A DNA stretch of 54,790 nucleotides from an uncultured Muribaculaceae bacterium (GCA_910578365.1 CAJTRC010000007.1:1-54790); one strand, 5' to 3'. Counted from the first letter of the stretch, positions 23,055 to 32,580 are shown. Notes: generated from the letters alone by a model not told the origin. Made by a program: numbers and translations.

Positions 23055-23087
23055 AAAAAGGCCGCACCAACTTGGTGCGGCCTTTTT
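23055..23087 (-). terminator. Rho-independent terminator after the secreted-protein gene
   Basis: AAAAAGGCCGCACCAA (23055-23070) and TTGGTGCGGCCTTTTT (23072-23087) are exact reverse complements with one base between, giving a stem of at least 13 bp with a small loop and a T-run on both strands. It follows the stop of 23113-24384. Confidence 0.9.
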
Positions 23088-23112
23088 GGTGTATCTGATT
23101 ACCGGATTGTTA

Positions 23113-24384
23113 TCAGAGGATAACCTTGGTAACGTTCTTGCCCTGACGACGAATGTAGAGGCCGTTTTCGGGGTTCATAACGCGTACGCCCTGAAGGTTG
23201 TAGTATTCTACGGGAGCGTTGGCATCGGCTTCGTCAACTGCGATGTTGCCTACTGAGGCAAACATAGCGTTGAGGTCGAAGTTTAATACCATCTTGGTGT
23301 TGTAGAATTTTACATAGGCGTTTACGTCTTCCTTAGTGGCGGCGTCGTATGCGAATGCGTTCCACTCACCGACATTCACGGTTGTCTTGCCGTCGGCTAC
23401 GGTGTAGGGAGCCACAACTTTGTAGGTGCCTTCGTCTTCATATTCATTGAAGAGTTCCTTGGCTGACGACAGGTAGTAGGGAACACCGCCTTCGGAGAAA
23501 AGTTGTACGTTTTCGCAGGTTATAGTCTGGTTGGCAGTGTTGACGGTGAAAGGAACAAGCCACTCGAAGTTTGGCGAGCCGAAGTTTTCTACTATGAGCT
23601 GACCATTTTCGACCGAAGTAAACAGGGGGCCTTCAACATTGGTAGGTATAGTCGAGCCGGTGTTTTTGTCGATAAGGTCGCCGGTGTAGGACATACGGCC
23701 CTGAGCAACGCGGAACTCAAGATTGGTTGCCTGAACCATAGCTGAAACTCCATCGCTTTTGAGGGCTCCGACTACGAGGCTCTTTGTGGTAAATGGTTCA
23801 AGCTGGCCGGCATCGTTTGTCACGTCTATGGGGTTTTTCCACTCGAATGTACCGTTGTTGTATTCGAAGAAGAAGTTTATTCCGGAATACAGTCGATCGT
23901 CATCTTTGCGATAGTTCCATATGGTAAATTTGTCGCCCTTAAACTCTGCGATAGTCTGGGCAGCGGGAATCACGAGGGTACCGGTAGCAGGTTCGTACAG
24001 CAGTTCCATGGGGTGGAGTTTTACTTCCTCAACCATCATGCCTGCGAGGAAGCCGGTGGCGGAATAGGACTGTACACCGTCTTCGGTTTTGGTAAGGCTG
24101 AGTGTAAGGGATTGCGACATGGGCATCTGGCCATCCTGGGCAATGTAGGTCCAGTTGAAGCAGAGGTCGAGGCCTGTGAGGGTGGCGGGGGCATTGTTGT
24201 TTGCGGCAGCCTTCATCATGCCGTTGGCAGAGTTGTTGGCTACGGTTACGTTGCTGCCGATTCCGGCGCTCAGAGTCTCGAGGCTGAACTGAGGCAGTAC
24301 GGGAGATGCCGGAGTGGGGTTTGCAGCCGAGCAGGCGAAAGCGCTGAAGCCTGCGGCGAACAATGCGGAGTAAACTTTTTTCAT
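23113..24384 (-). CDS. Secreted protein with Muribaculaceae-type C-terminal tail
   Basis: 423 residues with a signal peptide (MKKVYSALFAAGFSAFACSA, cleavage near AANP). The body is beta-rich with short repeats of the type VTVANNSANGMMKAA and AEFKGDKFTIWNY, without any catalytic motif I recognise. The last ~35 residues (PVEYYNLQGVRVMNPENGLY then IRRQGKNVTKVIL) match the YYNLQG-V-x(5-7)-GLYI tail found at the end of many secreted proteins of Muribaculaceae and Prevotellaceae, thought to act as a sorting or anchoring segment like T9SS C-terminal domains. It has its own promoter (24458-24465) and terminator, so it is monocistronic. Function unknown. Confidence 0.8.
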   Translation of the reverse strand: MKKVYSALFAAGFSAFACSAANPTPASPVLPQFSLETLSAGIGSNVTVANNSANGMMKAAANNNAPATLTGLDLCFNWTYIAQDGQMPMSQSLTLSLTKTEDGVQSYSATGFLAGMMVEEVKLHPMELLYEPATGTLVIPAAQTIAEFKGDKFTIWNYRKDDDRLYSGINFFFEYNNGTFEWKNPIDVTNDAGQLEPFTTKSLVVGALKSDGVSAMVQATNLEFRVAQGRMSYTGDLIDKNTGSTIPTNVEGPLFTSVENGQLIVENFGSPNFEWLVPFTVNTANQTITCENVQLFSEGGVPYYLSSAKELFNEYEDEGTYKVVAPYTVADGKTTVNVGEWNAFAYDAATKEDVNAYVKFYNTKMVLNFDLNAMFASVGNIAVDEADANAPVEYYNLQGVRVMNPENGLYIRRQGKNVTKVIL

Positions 24385-24457
24385 AAGGAAATGATAATTA
24401 TTGTTTGATTTTAAAGTTCATTTCACTGTGCACGGCCTGCAATGGCTATGCACTTGG

Positions 24458-24465
24458 CAAAGTTA
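24458..24465 (-). promoter_or_regulatory. -33/-7 promoter for the secreted-protein gene
   Basis: TAACTTTG on the minus strand with TTTG 20 nt upstream, a full Bacteroidetes promoter. The leader is about 70 nt. Between this and the alaS promoter lies an AT-rich inverted repeat (AAGATTTTTT / AAAAAATCTT near 24496-24519). Confidence 0.75.
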
Positions 24466-24601
24466 AAACGATTATTTTGAATACACAAATTTTATGAAGA
24501 TTTTTTCAAAAAAAATCTTTGACGTGGCATTTCGTGGCTGTGCATGACTGAGGCGCGGACTCGGCGTGTAAGTAAAATTTGCATATACGCAAAAAACTTT
24601 G

Positions 24602-24609
24602 TAACTTTG
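24602..24609 (+). promoter_or_regulatory. -33/-7 promoter for alaS
   Basis: TTTG at 24578-24581, a 20-nt spacer, then TAACTTTG. The leader (~50 nt) contains the palindrome GCGCATGCGC, which can extend to an imperfect 8-bp stem. Confidence 0.75.
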
Positions 24610-24662
24610 CATGTAATTGCGCGCATGCGCATTTAAATAGATGAAGATAAATTTTCAAAAAT

Positions 24663-27290
24663 ATGCTCACTGCAAAAGAAATCAGAGAATCGTTTAAAAC
24701 TTTCTTTGCCGGAAAGGGACACCACATTGTGCCTTCCGCTCCTATGGTCATCAAAGACGACCCCACACTTATGTTCACCAACGCCGGTATGAACCAGTTC
24801 AAGGATATTATTCTGGGCAATAAGGCGGCCAAGTACCCCCGCGTAGCCGATTCGCAGAAGTGCCTGCGAGTGTCGGGCAAGCATAACGACCTCGAGGAAG
24901 TGGGCATGGATACATACCACCACACCATGTTCGAAATGCTGGGCAACTGGTCGTTCGGCGACTACTTCAAGCAAGAAGCCATCGACTGGGCATGGGAATA
25001 CCTGGTTGACGTGCTCAAGCTCGACCCCGAGCGCCTGTACGCCACAGTGTTCGAAGGCGCGCCCGATGAAGGTCTGAGCCGCGACGACGAGGCTGCCGCT
25101 ATATGGGAGCGCCATCTGCCTGCCGATCACATAATCAACGGCAACAAGCACGACAACTTCTGGGAGATGGGCGACACCGGTCCATGTGGCCCCTGCTCCG
25201 AAATCCATATCGACTTGCGTCCGCAGGCCGAGCGCAACCTCATACCCGGAGCCGAAATGGTAAACAAAGACCATCCTCAGGTAATCGAAATCTGGAACCT
25301 GGTGTTCATGCAGTACAACCGCAAGGCCGACGGCTCGCTGGAGCCCCTGCCCGCCAAGGTAATCGACACCGGCATGGGCTTCGAACGTCTGTGCATGGCC
25401 CTGCAGGGCAAGACTTCGAACTACGACACCGACGTGTTCACCCCGCTGATTGGCAAAATCGCCGATCTCTCGGGCATGGAATACGGCAAGGACCACAAGG
25501 CCGACGTGGCCATGCGTGTGGTGGCCGACCATGTGCGTACAATCGCATTCTCCATTGCCGACAGTCAGCTGCCAGGCAACGCCAAGGCAGGCTATGTGAT
25601 ACGCCGTATACTGCGCCGCGCAGTGCGCTATGCCTACACCTTCCTGGGGCAGAAAAACGCATTCATGTATCGCCTGGTCGACACTCTCATCGACTCGATG
25701 GGCGAGGCTTATCCCGAACTGCCCAGCCAGCGAGAACTCATCATGCGGGTAATCAAGGAAGAGGAAGACTCGTTCCTGCGCACGCTCGAGAACGGTATCC
25801 GCCTGCTCGACGACGCAATGGCCCAGGCACGCAAGGCCGGCAGCGACAGCATCAGCGGCAAGCAGGCCTTTACACTCTACGATACCTACGGCTTCCCGCT
25901 TGACCTCACCGACCTGATTCTGCGCGAGAACAGCATGACCCTCGACCGCGAGGGCTTCGACCGTGAGATGGAAGCGCAGAAGTCGCGTGCCCGCAATGCT
26001 GCCGCCGTGGAGGCCACCGACTGGGTCACTGTGCGCGATGGCGAGCAGGAGTTTGTAGGCTATGACTTTACCAAGGCCGAATGCCGCATACTCCGCTACC
26101 GCAAGGTAAAACAGAAAAACCGCGAATTTTATCAGATAATTCTCGACCGCACCCCCTTCTACGCCGAGATGGGCGGTCAGACCGGCGACCGCGGCACCCT
26201 TACCGACACAGCCACCGGCCGGAGCATCGACATATACGACACCAAGCGTGAAAACGGAGTAGGAGTGCATCTGAGCACCACTCTGCCGGCTGACCCCGCA
26301 GCCGACTTCCGCGCGGCAATAGACACCGAAGCCCGCATGGCCACCTCGCGCAACCACAGCGCTACTCACCTGCTGCACCAGGCCCTGCGCGAAGTGCTGG
26401 GTACACACGTGGAGCAGAAAGGCTCCTTTGTATCGCCCGATGTGCTGCGCTTCGACTTCAGCCACTTCCAGAAACTTACTCCCGAAGAAATTCGCAAGGT
26501 TGAGCATTTGGCCAACAAGCGTGTGCGTCAGGCCATGGCCTGCGACGAAAGGCGCGGTGTACCCATTGCCGAAGCCCGCGAGATGGGCGCCATGGCCCTC
26601 TTCGGCGAAAAATACGGCGATGAAGTGCGTGTGATACGCTACGGCGACTCGGTGGAACTCTGCGGCGGTACCCATGTGCCCAACACCGGAAACATAGGCA
26701 TGATACGCATACTCTCCGAAAGCTCAATTGCCGCAGGTATACGGCGCATCGAGGCCATCACCGGCAGCAAGGTCGAGGACTTTATCGACAGTGTTTCCGA
26801 TACCCTCTACCAGATTGGCGCCATGTTCAACAACGCCCCCGACGTGCTGGGTGCTCTGCGCAAGTCGATAGAGGAGAACGCCACCCTGCGCAAGCAGGCC
26901 GAGGAATACTTTGCCGAGCGTGTGGTCAATATGACCGACAAGCTGATGCAGCAGGCTGCTTATCTGGGCGATATAGCCCTGGTGGAACTCAAAGGTCCGC
27001 GCCTGCCCGAGATGGTTAAGAACATAGCCTTCGAAGTGCGCAAGCGTGCCAAGCAGCCCACCGCCTTTGTGGGCGCTACCTTTGACCAGGCCGGCAAACC
27101 CCTGCTTACAGTAATGCTCACCGACGATATAGTGAACTCGGGCAAGAACGCCTCGGCACTGGTGCGTTCGGCAGCCAAGGCCATCAAAGGCGGTGGCGGC
27201 GGTCAGCCCGGCTTCGCACAGGCCGGCGGCAAGGACAAGGACGGACTCGGCGAGGCCTTCAACACCATAATCAACGAACTCAAAGCATGA
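24663..27290 (+). CDS. alaS: Alanyl-tRNA synthetase
   Basis: 875 residues, full length. The catalytic domain starts LTAKEIRESFKTFFAGKGH, with motif 1/2 pieces TNAGMNQFKDIILG and HHTMFEMLGNWSFGDYFK. The editing domain has the zinc/water site residues His565 and His569 (HSATH) and Cys667 and His671 (CGGTH). The C-Ala domain ends GGGGGQPGFAQAGGKDKDGL, including the glycine-rich nucleic-acid-binding stretch. It charges tRNA-Ala and hydrolyses mischarged Ser/Gly. Its stop overlaps the VOC gene's ATG by 4 nt, so the small downstream protein is co-translated. It heads a plus-strand run. Confidence 0.97.
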   Translation: MLTAKEIRESFKTFFAGKGHHIVPSAPMVIKDDPTLMFTNAGMNQFKDIILGNKAAKYPRVADSQKCLRVSGKHNDLEEVGMDTYHHTMFEMLGNWSFGDYFKQEAIDWAWEYLVDVLKLDPERLYATVFEGAPDEGLSRDDEAAAIWERHLPADHIINGNKHDNFWEMGDTGPCGPCSEIHIDLRPQAERNLIPGAEMVNKDHPQVIEIWNLVFMQYNRKADGSLEPLPAKVIDTGMGFERLCMALQGKTSNYDTDVFTPLIGKIADLSGMEYGKDHKADVAMRVVADHVRTIAFSIADSQLPGNAKAGYVIRRILRRAVRYAYTFLGQKNAFMYRLVDTLIDSMGEAYPELPSQRELIMRVIKEEEDSFLRTLENGIRLLDDAMAQARKAGSDSISGKQAFTLYDTYGFPLDLTDLILRENSMTLDREGFDREMEAQKSRARNAAAVEATDWVTVRDGEQEFVGYDFTKAECRILRYRKVKQKNREFYQIILDRTPFYAEMGGQTGDRGTLTDTATGRSIDIYDTKRENGVGVHLSTTLPADPAADFRAAIDTEARMATSRNHSATHLLHQALREVLGTHVEQKGSFVSPDVLRFDFSHFQKLTPEEIRKVEHLANKRVRQAMACDERRGVPIAEAREMGAMALFGEKYGDEVRVIRYGDSVELCGGTHVPNTGNIGMIRILSESSIAAGIRRIEAITGSKVEDFIDSVSDTLYQIGAMFNNAPDVLGALRKSIEENATLRKQAEEYFAERVVNMTDKLMQQAAYLGDIALVELKGPRLPEMVKNIAFEVRKRAKQPTAFVGATFDQAGKPLLTVMLTDDIVNSGKNASALVRSAAKAIKGGGGGQPGFAQAGGKDKDGLGEAFNTIINELKA

Positions 27291-27661
27291 GACTTTCACA
27301 CATAGGCATCGAGGCCAACGACATCGAACGGCTGCGCTACTGGTACATGCGCTACTTTGCCATGAGTTCGTCGGAACTCTACAGCGACCCCGCCCGCGGC
27401 GTGCAGTGCTACTTTCTGCGCTCGTCCGACCCGTCGGCCTCGTCCCTCGAGATTCTGCATCACAGCGACAAACAGTCGGCACAACCCACCACTGCGCATC
27501 TGGCCGTGAGCACAGGCTCACGCCAGGGCGTGGATTTTCTGATAGAGCTGCTGCGTACCGACGGCAACACCGTGGCCTGCGAGCCCTTTGTGGCAGTCAA
27601 CGGCTGCTATATGGGCGTGGTGCTCGACCCGGAGGGCAACAGGGTGGAAATAACCGAATAA
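27287..27661 (+). CDS. VOC-superfamily (glyoxalase/dioxygenase-fold) protein
   Basis: 124 residues forming a single vicinal-oxygen-chelate module pair: RLSHIGIEANDIERLRYWYM at the N terminus and GVVLDPEGNRVEITE at the C terminus. Potential metal ligands are His5, Glu55, His71 and Glu121, in positions used by glyoxalase I-like proteins. The substrate is unknown; metal-dependent lyase, resistance protein and simple binding protein are all possible. The start codon overlaps the alaS stop (ATGA). The gene ends just before the recurrent motif at 27665. Confidence 0.85.
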   Translation: MRLSHIGIEANDIERLRYWYMRYFAMSSSELYSDPARGVQCYFLRSSDPSASSLEILHHSDKQSAQPTTAHLAVSTGSRQGVDFLIELLRTDGNTVACEPFVAVNGCYMGVVLDPEGNRVEITE

Positions 27662-27664
27662 GAA

Positions 27665-27683
27665 TTTTTAACAGCCTCTTAGA
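27665..27683 (+). repeat. Recurrent intergenic motif TTTTTAACAGCCTCTTAGA
   Basis: Located between the VOC stop and the next ATG (27687). It matches 37691-37708 at 15 of 17 core positions and 21560-21575 on the opposite strand. Confidence 0.5.
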
Positions 27684-27686
27684 TAT

Positions 27687-28901
27687 ATGCGAAAGACTCT
27701 CCTTACGATAGTAATGGCGGCGGCACTTCCGGCGTTGGCCGCAAGCCCGCTCGAAGAAGCTGCCGGGATGGTTGGCCAATACCGCCTTGACGAGGCGTCG
27801 GAGTTGCTCGATAACTGGGAAACCAAGGCCAACAAATCGAAGAAGACACGCCTCACCAATGAGCAGAACGAGGCCCTCGATGCCTTGCGCGCGCGTATCA
27901 TTACTATGCGCAACATGCTTGACCGCGTAGAGCAAATCGAGGTAATCGACTCGCTTACCGTCGATGCCGAAGCGTTTTTCCTCAACTACCGGCTGTCGCC
28001 GGAGGCCGGCCGGCTGACCCTCGGCACCGGTCGTGAGAGCGACTACGCCGAAGTAGCCTTTACTCCCGAGTGTGGCCGTGAGATTATCTGGGCCGCCCCA
28101 GGCGATGACGGCGTGAGCCGGCTGATGGGCGCCTCGATTCTCGACGACGGTACCATTGAGGGCGAAGGCGAGCTCGACCCCGGTCTGGGGCAGGGCGAAA
28201 ACGCCTCATACCCCTTTCTGATGGCCGACGGTATATCGCTGTACTACGCCTCTGACGGCGAAGGCTCGATAGGCGGCTACGATATATTTCTGACACGCCG
28301 CAACGACGAAGGCGGGTACACCGTGCCACAGAACGTGGGCATGCCCTATAACTCGCCCTACAACGACTATATGCTGGCAATCGACGAGGCATCAGGTCTG
28401 GGCTGGTGGGCCACTGACCGCAATGCCCCCGACGGCAAAGTGAATATATATGTGTTTGTACCCTCTGATGTGCGTGTGAACTATCCGGCAGACCGCGAGG
28501 ACATAGCCTCGCTGGCACTGCTCACCGACATCAAGGCCACACAGACCTCGGTGCGCGACTACAGCGAGCGCCTGGCTAAGGTGCATAGCCCGCGCCAGAC
28601 GGAGGGCGAGCAGGCCCGTGGGGGCAATCTGTTCACATTGTCGGCCGGAGGCCGTCTGTATACCAACCTGTCGGACTTCCGCAGCTCCGATGCGCGCCAT
28701 GCCATGACCAATGTCATAGCCTTGCAGCGCGAGCAGGCCGACATTGACGACCGTCTGTCGGCTCTGCGGGCCAGATATGCCTCCGGTGCCCGCGACCTTG
28801 CCGGCGAAATCCGCTCGCTCGAACACCGTCGCAGCTCCCTCAGCGCCGAACTCAAACGCGCCCGCAATCAGGTGGTGAAATATGAAACAGGAATGCAATA
28901 A
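27687..28901 (+). CDS. Secreted PD40-like beta-propeller protein
   Basis: 404 residues with a signal peptide (MRKTLLTIVMAAALPALAAS). Residues ~20-85 are helical, TPR-like (VGQYRLDEASELLDNWETKA). Residues ~115-270 contain PD40-type blades (PFLMADGISLYYASDGEGSI, GGYDIFLTRRNDEGGYTVPQ, NVGMPYNSPYNDYMLAID). Residues ~330-400 form a basic/acidic coiled coil. PD40 proteins with OmpA partners occur across Bacteroidetes, but there is no OmpA domain here. It is placed 5' of floA with only 31 nt between, including a perfect 13-bp tandem repeat. Role in the envelope is inferred only. Confidence 0.8.
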   Translation: MRKTLLTIVMAAALPALAASPLEEAAGMVGQYRLDEASELLDNWETKANKSKKTRLTNEQNEALDALRARIITMRNMLDRVEQIEVIDSLTVDAEAFFLNYRLSPEAGRLTLGTGRESDYAEVAFTPECGREIIWAAPGDDGVSRLMGASILDDGTIEGEGELDPGLGQGENASYPFLMADGISLYYASDGEGSIGGYDIFLTRRNDEGGYTVPQNVGMPYNSPYNDYMLAIDEASGLGWWATDRNAPDGKVNIYVFVPSDVRVNYPADREDIASLALLTDIKATQTSVRDYSERLAKVHSPRQTEGEQARGGNLFTLSAGGRLYTNLSDFRSSDARHAMTNVIALQREQADIDDRLSALRARYASGARDLAGEIRSLEHRRSSLSAELKRARNQVVKYETGMQ

Positions 28902-28925
28902 CCCTAATATTAAACCCTAATATTA
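28900..28925. repeat. Perfect 13-bp tandem duplication at a stop codon
   Basis: AACCCTAATATTA occurs twice head-to-tail (28900-28912, 28913-28925), beginning inside the TAA stop (28899-28901) of the propeller gene and ending 7 nt before the floA ATG. It may move the ribosome-binding region of floA. Confidence 0.7.
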
Positions 28926-28932
28926 TTAATAA

Positions 28933-29916
28933 ATGGAAACAACCGTAATTTTGATCATTGTGGCGGCCATAATCGTGCTGCTGGTGTTCTTTTACTATTG
29001 TCCGTTCTTCCTGTGGATTTCGGCCCGGGTTAGTGGCGTGAAAATATCGCTGCTGCAGCTGGTGCTGATGCGCATCCGCCAGGTGCCGGCGTCGGTAATA
29101 GTTCGCGCCATGATTGAGGCCCACAAGGCCGGACTGTCCGATGTGACCCGCGACGACCTCGAAGCCCATTATCTTGCCGGCGGCAATGTAGAGAAGGTGG
29201 TACATGCACTTGTGTCGGCCTCAAAGGCCAATATACCGCTGTCGCTTAAGATGGCTACCGCAATCGACCTCGCAGGCCGCGATGTGTTCCAGGCCGTGCA
29301 GATGAGTGTAAACCCCAAGGTAATAGACACCCCGCCGGTAACCGCTGTGGCCAAGGATGGTATCCAGCTCATAGCCAAGGCCCGTGTGACAGTGCGCGCC
29401 AACATCCACCAGCTGGTGGGCGGCGCCGGCGAAGATACAGTGCTGGCCCGTGTCGGCGAGGGTATCGTGTCGAGCATAGGCTCATCGGAGTCGCACAAGC
29501 AGGTACTCGAAAACCCCGACTCGATTTCGCGTCTGGTGCTGAAAAAGGGCCTCGACTCCGGCACCGCTTTCGAGATTCTCTCAATCGACATCGCCGATAT
29601 CGACATAGGCAAGAACATAGGCGCCGCTCTGCAGATTGATCAGGCCCAGGCCGACAAAAACATAGCACAGGCCAAGGCTGAAGAACGCCGAGCTATGGCA
29701 ATAGCCCTGGAACAGGAAATGAAGGCCAAGGCCCAGGAGGCACGTGCCAAGGTTATCGAGGCCGAGGCCGAACTGCCCCGCGCAATGGCCAAGGCTTTTA
29801 CCGACGGCAATCTGGGTGTGATGGATTACTACAGACTCAAGAATATGGAGGCCGATACCAACATGCGCGAGTCGCTTGGCCGCCCCACTGAAACTTCAGC
29901 GCAGATTAAAAAATAA
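28933..29916 (+). CDS. floA: Flotillin-like protein FloA
   Basis: 327 residues. The N-terminal membrane anchor (1-28, ILIIVAAIIVLLVFFYYCPF) is followed by the conserved FloA domain: ISLLQLVLMRIRQVPASVIV, SLKMATAIDLAGRDVFQAVQ and VNPKVIDTPPVTAVAKDGIQ. A C-terminal Ala/Glu-rich coiled coil follows (AKAEERRAMAIALEQEMKAK). FloA scaffolds functional membrane microdomains and helps organise secretion and cell-wall proteins. Length and start match the family (about 320-330). The PHP gene starts within its stop (TAATG), a 1-nt overlap. Confidence 0.95.
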   Translation: METTVILIIVAAIIVLLVFFYYCPFFLWISARVSGVKISLLQLVLMRIRQVPASVIVRAMIEAHKAGLSDVTRDDLEAHYLAGGNVEKVVHALVSASKANIPLSLKMATAIDLAGRDVFQAVQMSVNPKVIDTPPVTAVAKDGIQLIAKARVTVRANIHQLVGGAGEDTVLARVGEGIVSSIGSSESHKQVLENPDSISRLVLKKGLDSGTAFEILSIDIADIDIGKNIGAALQIDQAQADKNIAQAKAEERRAMAIALEQEMKAKAQEARAKVIEAEAELPRAMAKAFTDGNLGVMDYYRLKNMEADTNMRESLGRPTETSAQIKK

Positions 29917-30764
29917 TGTCCCGACCAGACTTCAGACAGATAGCAGCCGATACCCGGCTGTACAATTTTCATGGACATACCCAATACTGCGACGGCCGGG
30001 CCACGGTGGCGGAATTCGCCGCCGCGGCAGCGGCCGCCGGTTTCAGGTACTACGGCTTTTCGCCGCATGCGCCCATACCGGTAGAATCAAGCTGCAATAT
30101 GTCGCAGGCCGATGTCGACGGATATCTGGCCGACGTGGCCGAGGCGCGCCGCTGCTACGGCGACCGTGTGAACTTCTATGCCGGTATGGAAATCGACTAT
30201 CTGGGCCCTATGTGGGGTCCGTCGCACAGCTATTTCCGCGACCTCGGGCTGGACTATAGTATCGGCTCGGTGCATTTCATCCCCACACAGAACGGTACGT
30301 TGGTAGACATAGACGGCAATTTCGAGCGTTTCAGCGACAATATGCAGCGGAATTTCAACGGCGACATACGCTATGTTGTCGATACCTATTTCCGACAATC
30401 GCTCGAAATGATAGAGGCCGGAGGTTTCGATATTCTCGGACACTTCGACAAAGTAGCCCATAATGCCTCGCTATGGCAGCCGGGCATTGAAGACGAGCCT
30501 TGGTATGCCGAGTGGATTAACCGCATGTTCGAGGCTATATCCGAGAGCGGATTAATAGTGGAAGTGAACACCAAAAGCTATGTGCGGCACGGACGCCTTT
30601 TTCCGAGCATGCGCCATCTGCCGCGCCTGCTTGCCTCAGGAGCAACCATACTGGTTAATTCCGATGCCCATGATACACGGCTAATAAACGCATCGCGCGA
30701 GTATGTTTTCGGGCTGCTCGACGGCATATCAATCAGCAGCAGACAGCTTTATGCAGAAACTTGA
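29916..30764 (+). CDS. PHP-domain phosphoesterase, histidinol-phosphatase type
   Basis: A 282-residue cytosolic metal-dependent phosphatase. Metal ligands are readable: YNFHGHTQYCDG (His19, His21, Asp26), SPHAP (His51), GMEIDY, GSVHFI, GGFDILGHFDK and NSDAHD. The layout is that of HisK/HisJ-type histidinol phosphatases, which dephosphorylate histidinol-phosphate, but no his genes are nearby and the specificity is open. It overlaps floA by 1 nt, and the U32 gene starts 14 nt inside its 3' end, so the three form one unit. Confidence 0.87.
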   Translation: MSRPDFRQIAADTRLYNFHGHTQYCDGRATVAEFAAAAAAAGFRYYGFSPHAPIPVESSCNMSQADVDGYLADVAEARRCYGDRVNFYAGMEIDYLGPMWGPSHSYFRDLGLDYSIGSVHFIPTQNGTLVDIDGNFERFSDNMQRNFNGDIRYVVDTYFRQSLEMIEAGGFDILGHFDKVAHNASLWQPGIEDEPWYAEWINRMFEAISESGLIVEVNTKSYVRHGRLFPSMRHLPRLLASGATILVNSDAHDTRLINASREYVFGLLDGISISSRQLYAET

Positions 30765-32574
30765 ATTATTGGCGCCGGCCCGCGACGCCGACACTGCCAT
30801 AGAGGCCATCCGACACGGTGCCGATGCGGTGTATATCGGCGCCGAGGCTTTCGGCGCCCGCTCGGCAGCAGGCAATAGTGTGGAAAGTATACGGCGTGTG
30901 TGCCAATACGCCCACTGCTTCGATGCCAAGGTGTATGTGACCGTCAACACAATAATATACGACAATGAGCTGGAGGCTGCCAGCAAGCTTGTGTGGGAAC
31001 TTTACCACGCCGGAGTGGATGCCCTGATAGTGCAGGATATGGCACTGCTGCGCCTGAATCTGCCGCCGATAGCACTGCATGCAAGCACACAGTGCGACAC
31101 CCGCGACCCTGCCAAGGCGCGCTTTCTGGAGCAGGCCGGATTTTCGCAACTGGTACTCGCACGCGAACTGTCGCTCGACGAGATATCCGCCATCCGCGCC
31201 GCCACATCGGTGCCCCTGGAGGTGTTTGTCCATGGCGCTCTGTGTGTGAGCTATAGCGGCGACTGCCATGCCGGTGCCCTGAGCATGGGGCGCAGCGCCA
31301 ACCGGGGCGAGTGCCCTCAGATATGCCGTCTGCGCTATTCGCTCAGCGACAGCAGCGGGCGCCGGCTTGCTGCCGACGGCCACTGGCTGAGTCTGCGCGA
31401 CATGAATCGCCTTGACTCACTGGCAGAACTGGCCCGCGCCGGAGCATCGTCGTTCAAAATCGAAGGACGCCTGAAGGACGTTGCATACGTCAAAAATGTG
31501 GTGGCCTCGTATTCGCTGGCGCTTGATGCTCTGGTGGCCACAGACCCGAAGCGCTGGCGTCGTGCCTCGGCCGGACGCATCGAATTGCATTTCCCCCCGG
31601 ACCCCGGGCGAGCCTTTAACCGCGGTTTCACCTCGTACTTCCTTGGCGGACGTCCCGCTTCCGATGTGCGCATGGCCGCCTCGGCCACACCCAAATATGT
31701 AGGGCGAAATATTGGCTGTGTGCAGACTGTACGAGGAAACCGTATTAGCCTGAAAAGCTGTGAAACACTCGCCAACGGCGACGGTATAGGCTGGTTTGGT
31801 GCCGACGGCAGGCTTTGCGGCGCGCGTGTGAATCGTGCCGACGGCAATACCCTTTACCTGGCCGAAAAGCCTGCGGACCTCAGTCCGGGCACAACCGTGT
31901 ACCGCAACCGCGACAAAGCCTGGGACGAACTCATGGCCATGCATACGGCCACACGCACCATTGATGTGGAATTTACACTGCGGCCGTGTGCCGACAGGCG
32001 AGTGGCCCTCGACGCCGCCGACTGCCGCGGCAACCGTGTGAGCGTGGCCATGGAGGTCGACCTGCAGCCGGCCCGCACGCAGCAGGAAGCCAAACGGCGC
32101 GACACACTTGGGCGCCTTGGCGACAGCATTTATCGCGCTGCCGGAGTCAGCGACCGCATAGGCGACCGCTTTATGCCTGTATCGGCACTGGTAGAGCTGC
32201 GGCGCAGGGCCATCGAACAGCTCGACCGGGCACAGCGTATACGCTTCCGTAGCGACATTCGCCGCAAGGAAGACACTGCCGCCGACGCAGGCAGCCACTC
32301 GCTGAGCTATCACGCCAATGTGGCCAACCGTATGGCCCGCGACTTCTATCAGTCGCACGGCGTGACCGACATCGAGCCAGCAGCCGAAATCCGACGTCCG
32401 GCAGGCGAACCCGTTGTAATGACTACCCGCTACTGTCTGCGGCGCGAGTTAGGGCAGTGCATACGCTGCGGCGCATCGCCGGGCAGCTGGTTTCTGCAGG
32501 CTACAGATGGAAATGTGCGCATGCGTGCCGACTTTGACTGCGCCCGCTGCGGTATGACAATACATCTGCTGTGA
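30751..32574 (+). CDS. Peptidase U32-family protein (probable RNA hydroxylation protein)
   Basis: 607 residues from the ATG at 30751 (MQKLELLAPARDADTAIEAI). A Met 16 codons upstream lies deep inside the PHP gene and is rejected. It has the U32 barrel with HGADAVYIGAEAFGARSAAG and the cysteine cluster CVSYSGDCHAGALS, then GRSANRGECPQICRLRYSL. A DUF3656-like middle and a C-terminal pair of CxxC-type sites follow (CIRCGA, CARCGM). Long U32 proteins of this type act as prephenate-dependent tRNA or 23S rRNA hydroxylases (TrhP, RlhA), probably with an Fe-S cluster; the large size favours the RlhA side. Protease activity is unlikely. Confidence 0.85.
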   Translation: MQKLELLAPARDADTAIEAIRHGADAVYIGAEAFGARSAAGNSVESIRRVCQYAHCFDAKVYVTVNTIIYDNELEAASKLVWELYHAGVDALIVQDMALLRLNLPPIALHASTQCDTRDPAKARFLEQAGFSQLVLARELSLDEISAIRAATSVPLEVFVHGALCVSYSGDCHAGALSMGRSANRGECPQICRLRYSLSDSSGRRLAADGHWLSLRDMNRLDSLAELARAGASSFKIEGRLKDVAYVKNVVASYSLALDALVATDPKRWRRASAGRIELHFPPDPGRAFNRGFTSYFLGGRPASDVRMAASATPKYVGRNIGCVQTVRGNRISLKSCETLANGDGIGWFGADGRLCGARVNRADGNTLYLAEKPADLSPGTTVYRNRDKAWDELMAMHTATRTIDVEFTLRPCADRRVALDAADCRGNRVSVAMEVDLQPARTQQEAKRRDTLGRLGDSIYRAAGVSDRIGDRFMPVSALVELRRRAIEQLDRAQRIRFRSDIRRKEDTAADAGSHSLSYHANVANRMARDFYQSHGVTDIEPAAEIRRPAGEPVVMTTRYCLRRELGQCIRCGASPGSWFLQATDGNVRMRADFDCARCGMTIHLL

Positions 32575-32580
32575 GTGTAG

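Noticed and set aside
24633..26675. A 680-codon open frame antisense to alaS
   Set aside because: alaS has all conserved motifs on the plus strand. The antisense frame shows no domain and follows from GC-rich codon bias.
30766..32358. Long minus-strand frames opposite the U32 gene
   Set aside because: U32 cysteine motifs and coupling to the PHP gene support only the plus strand.
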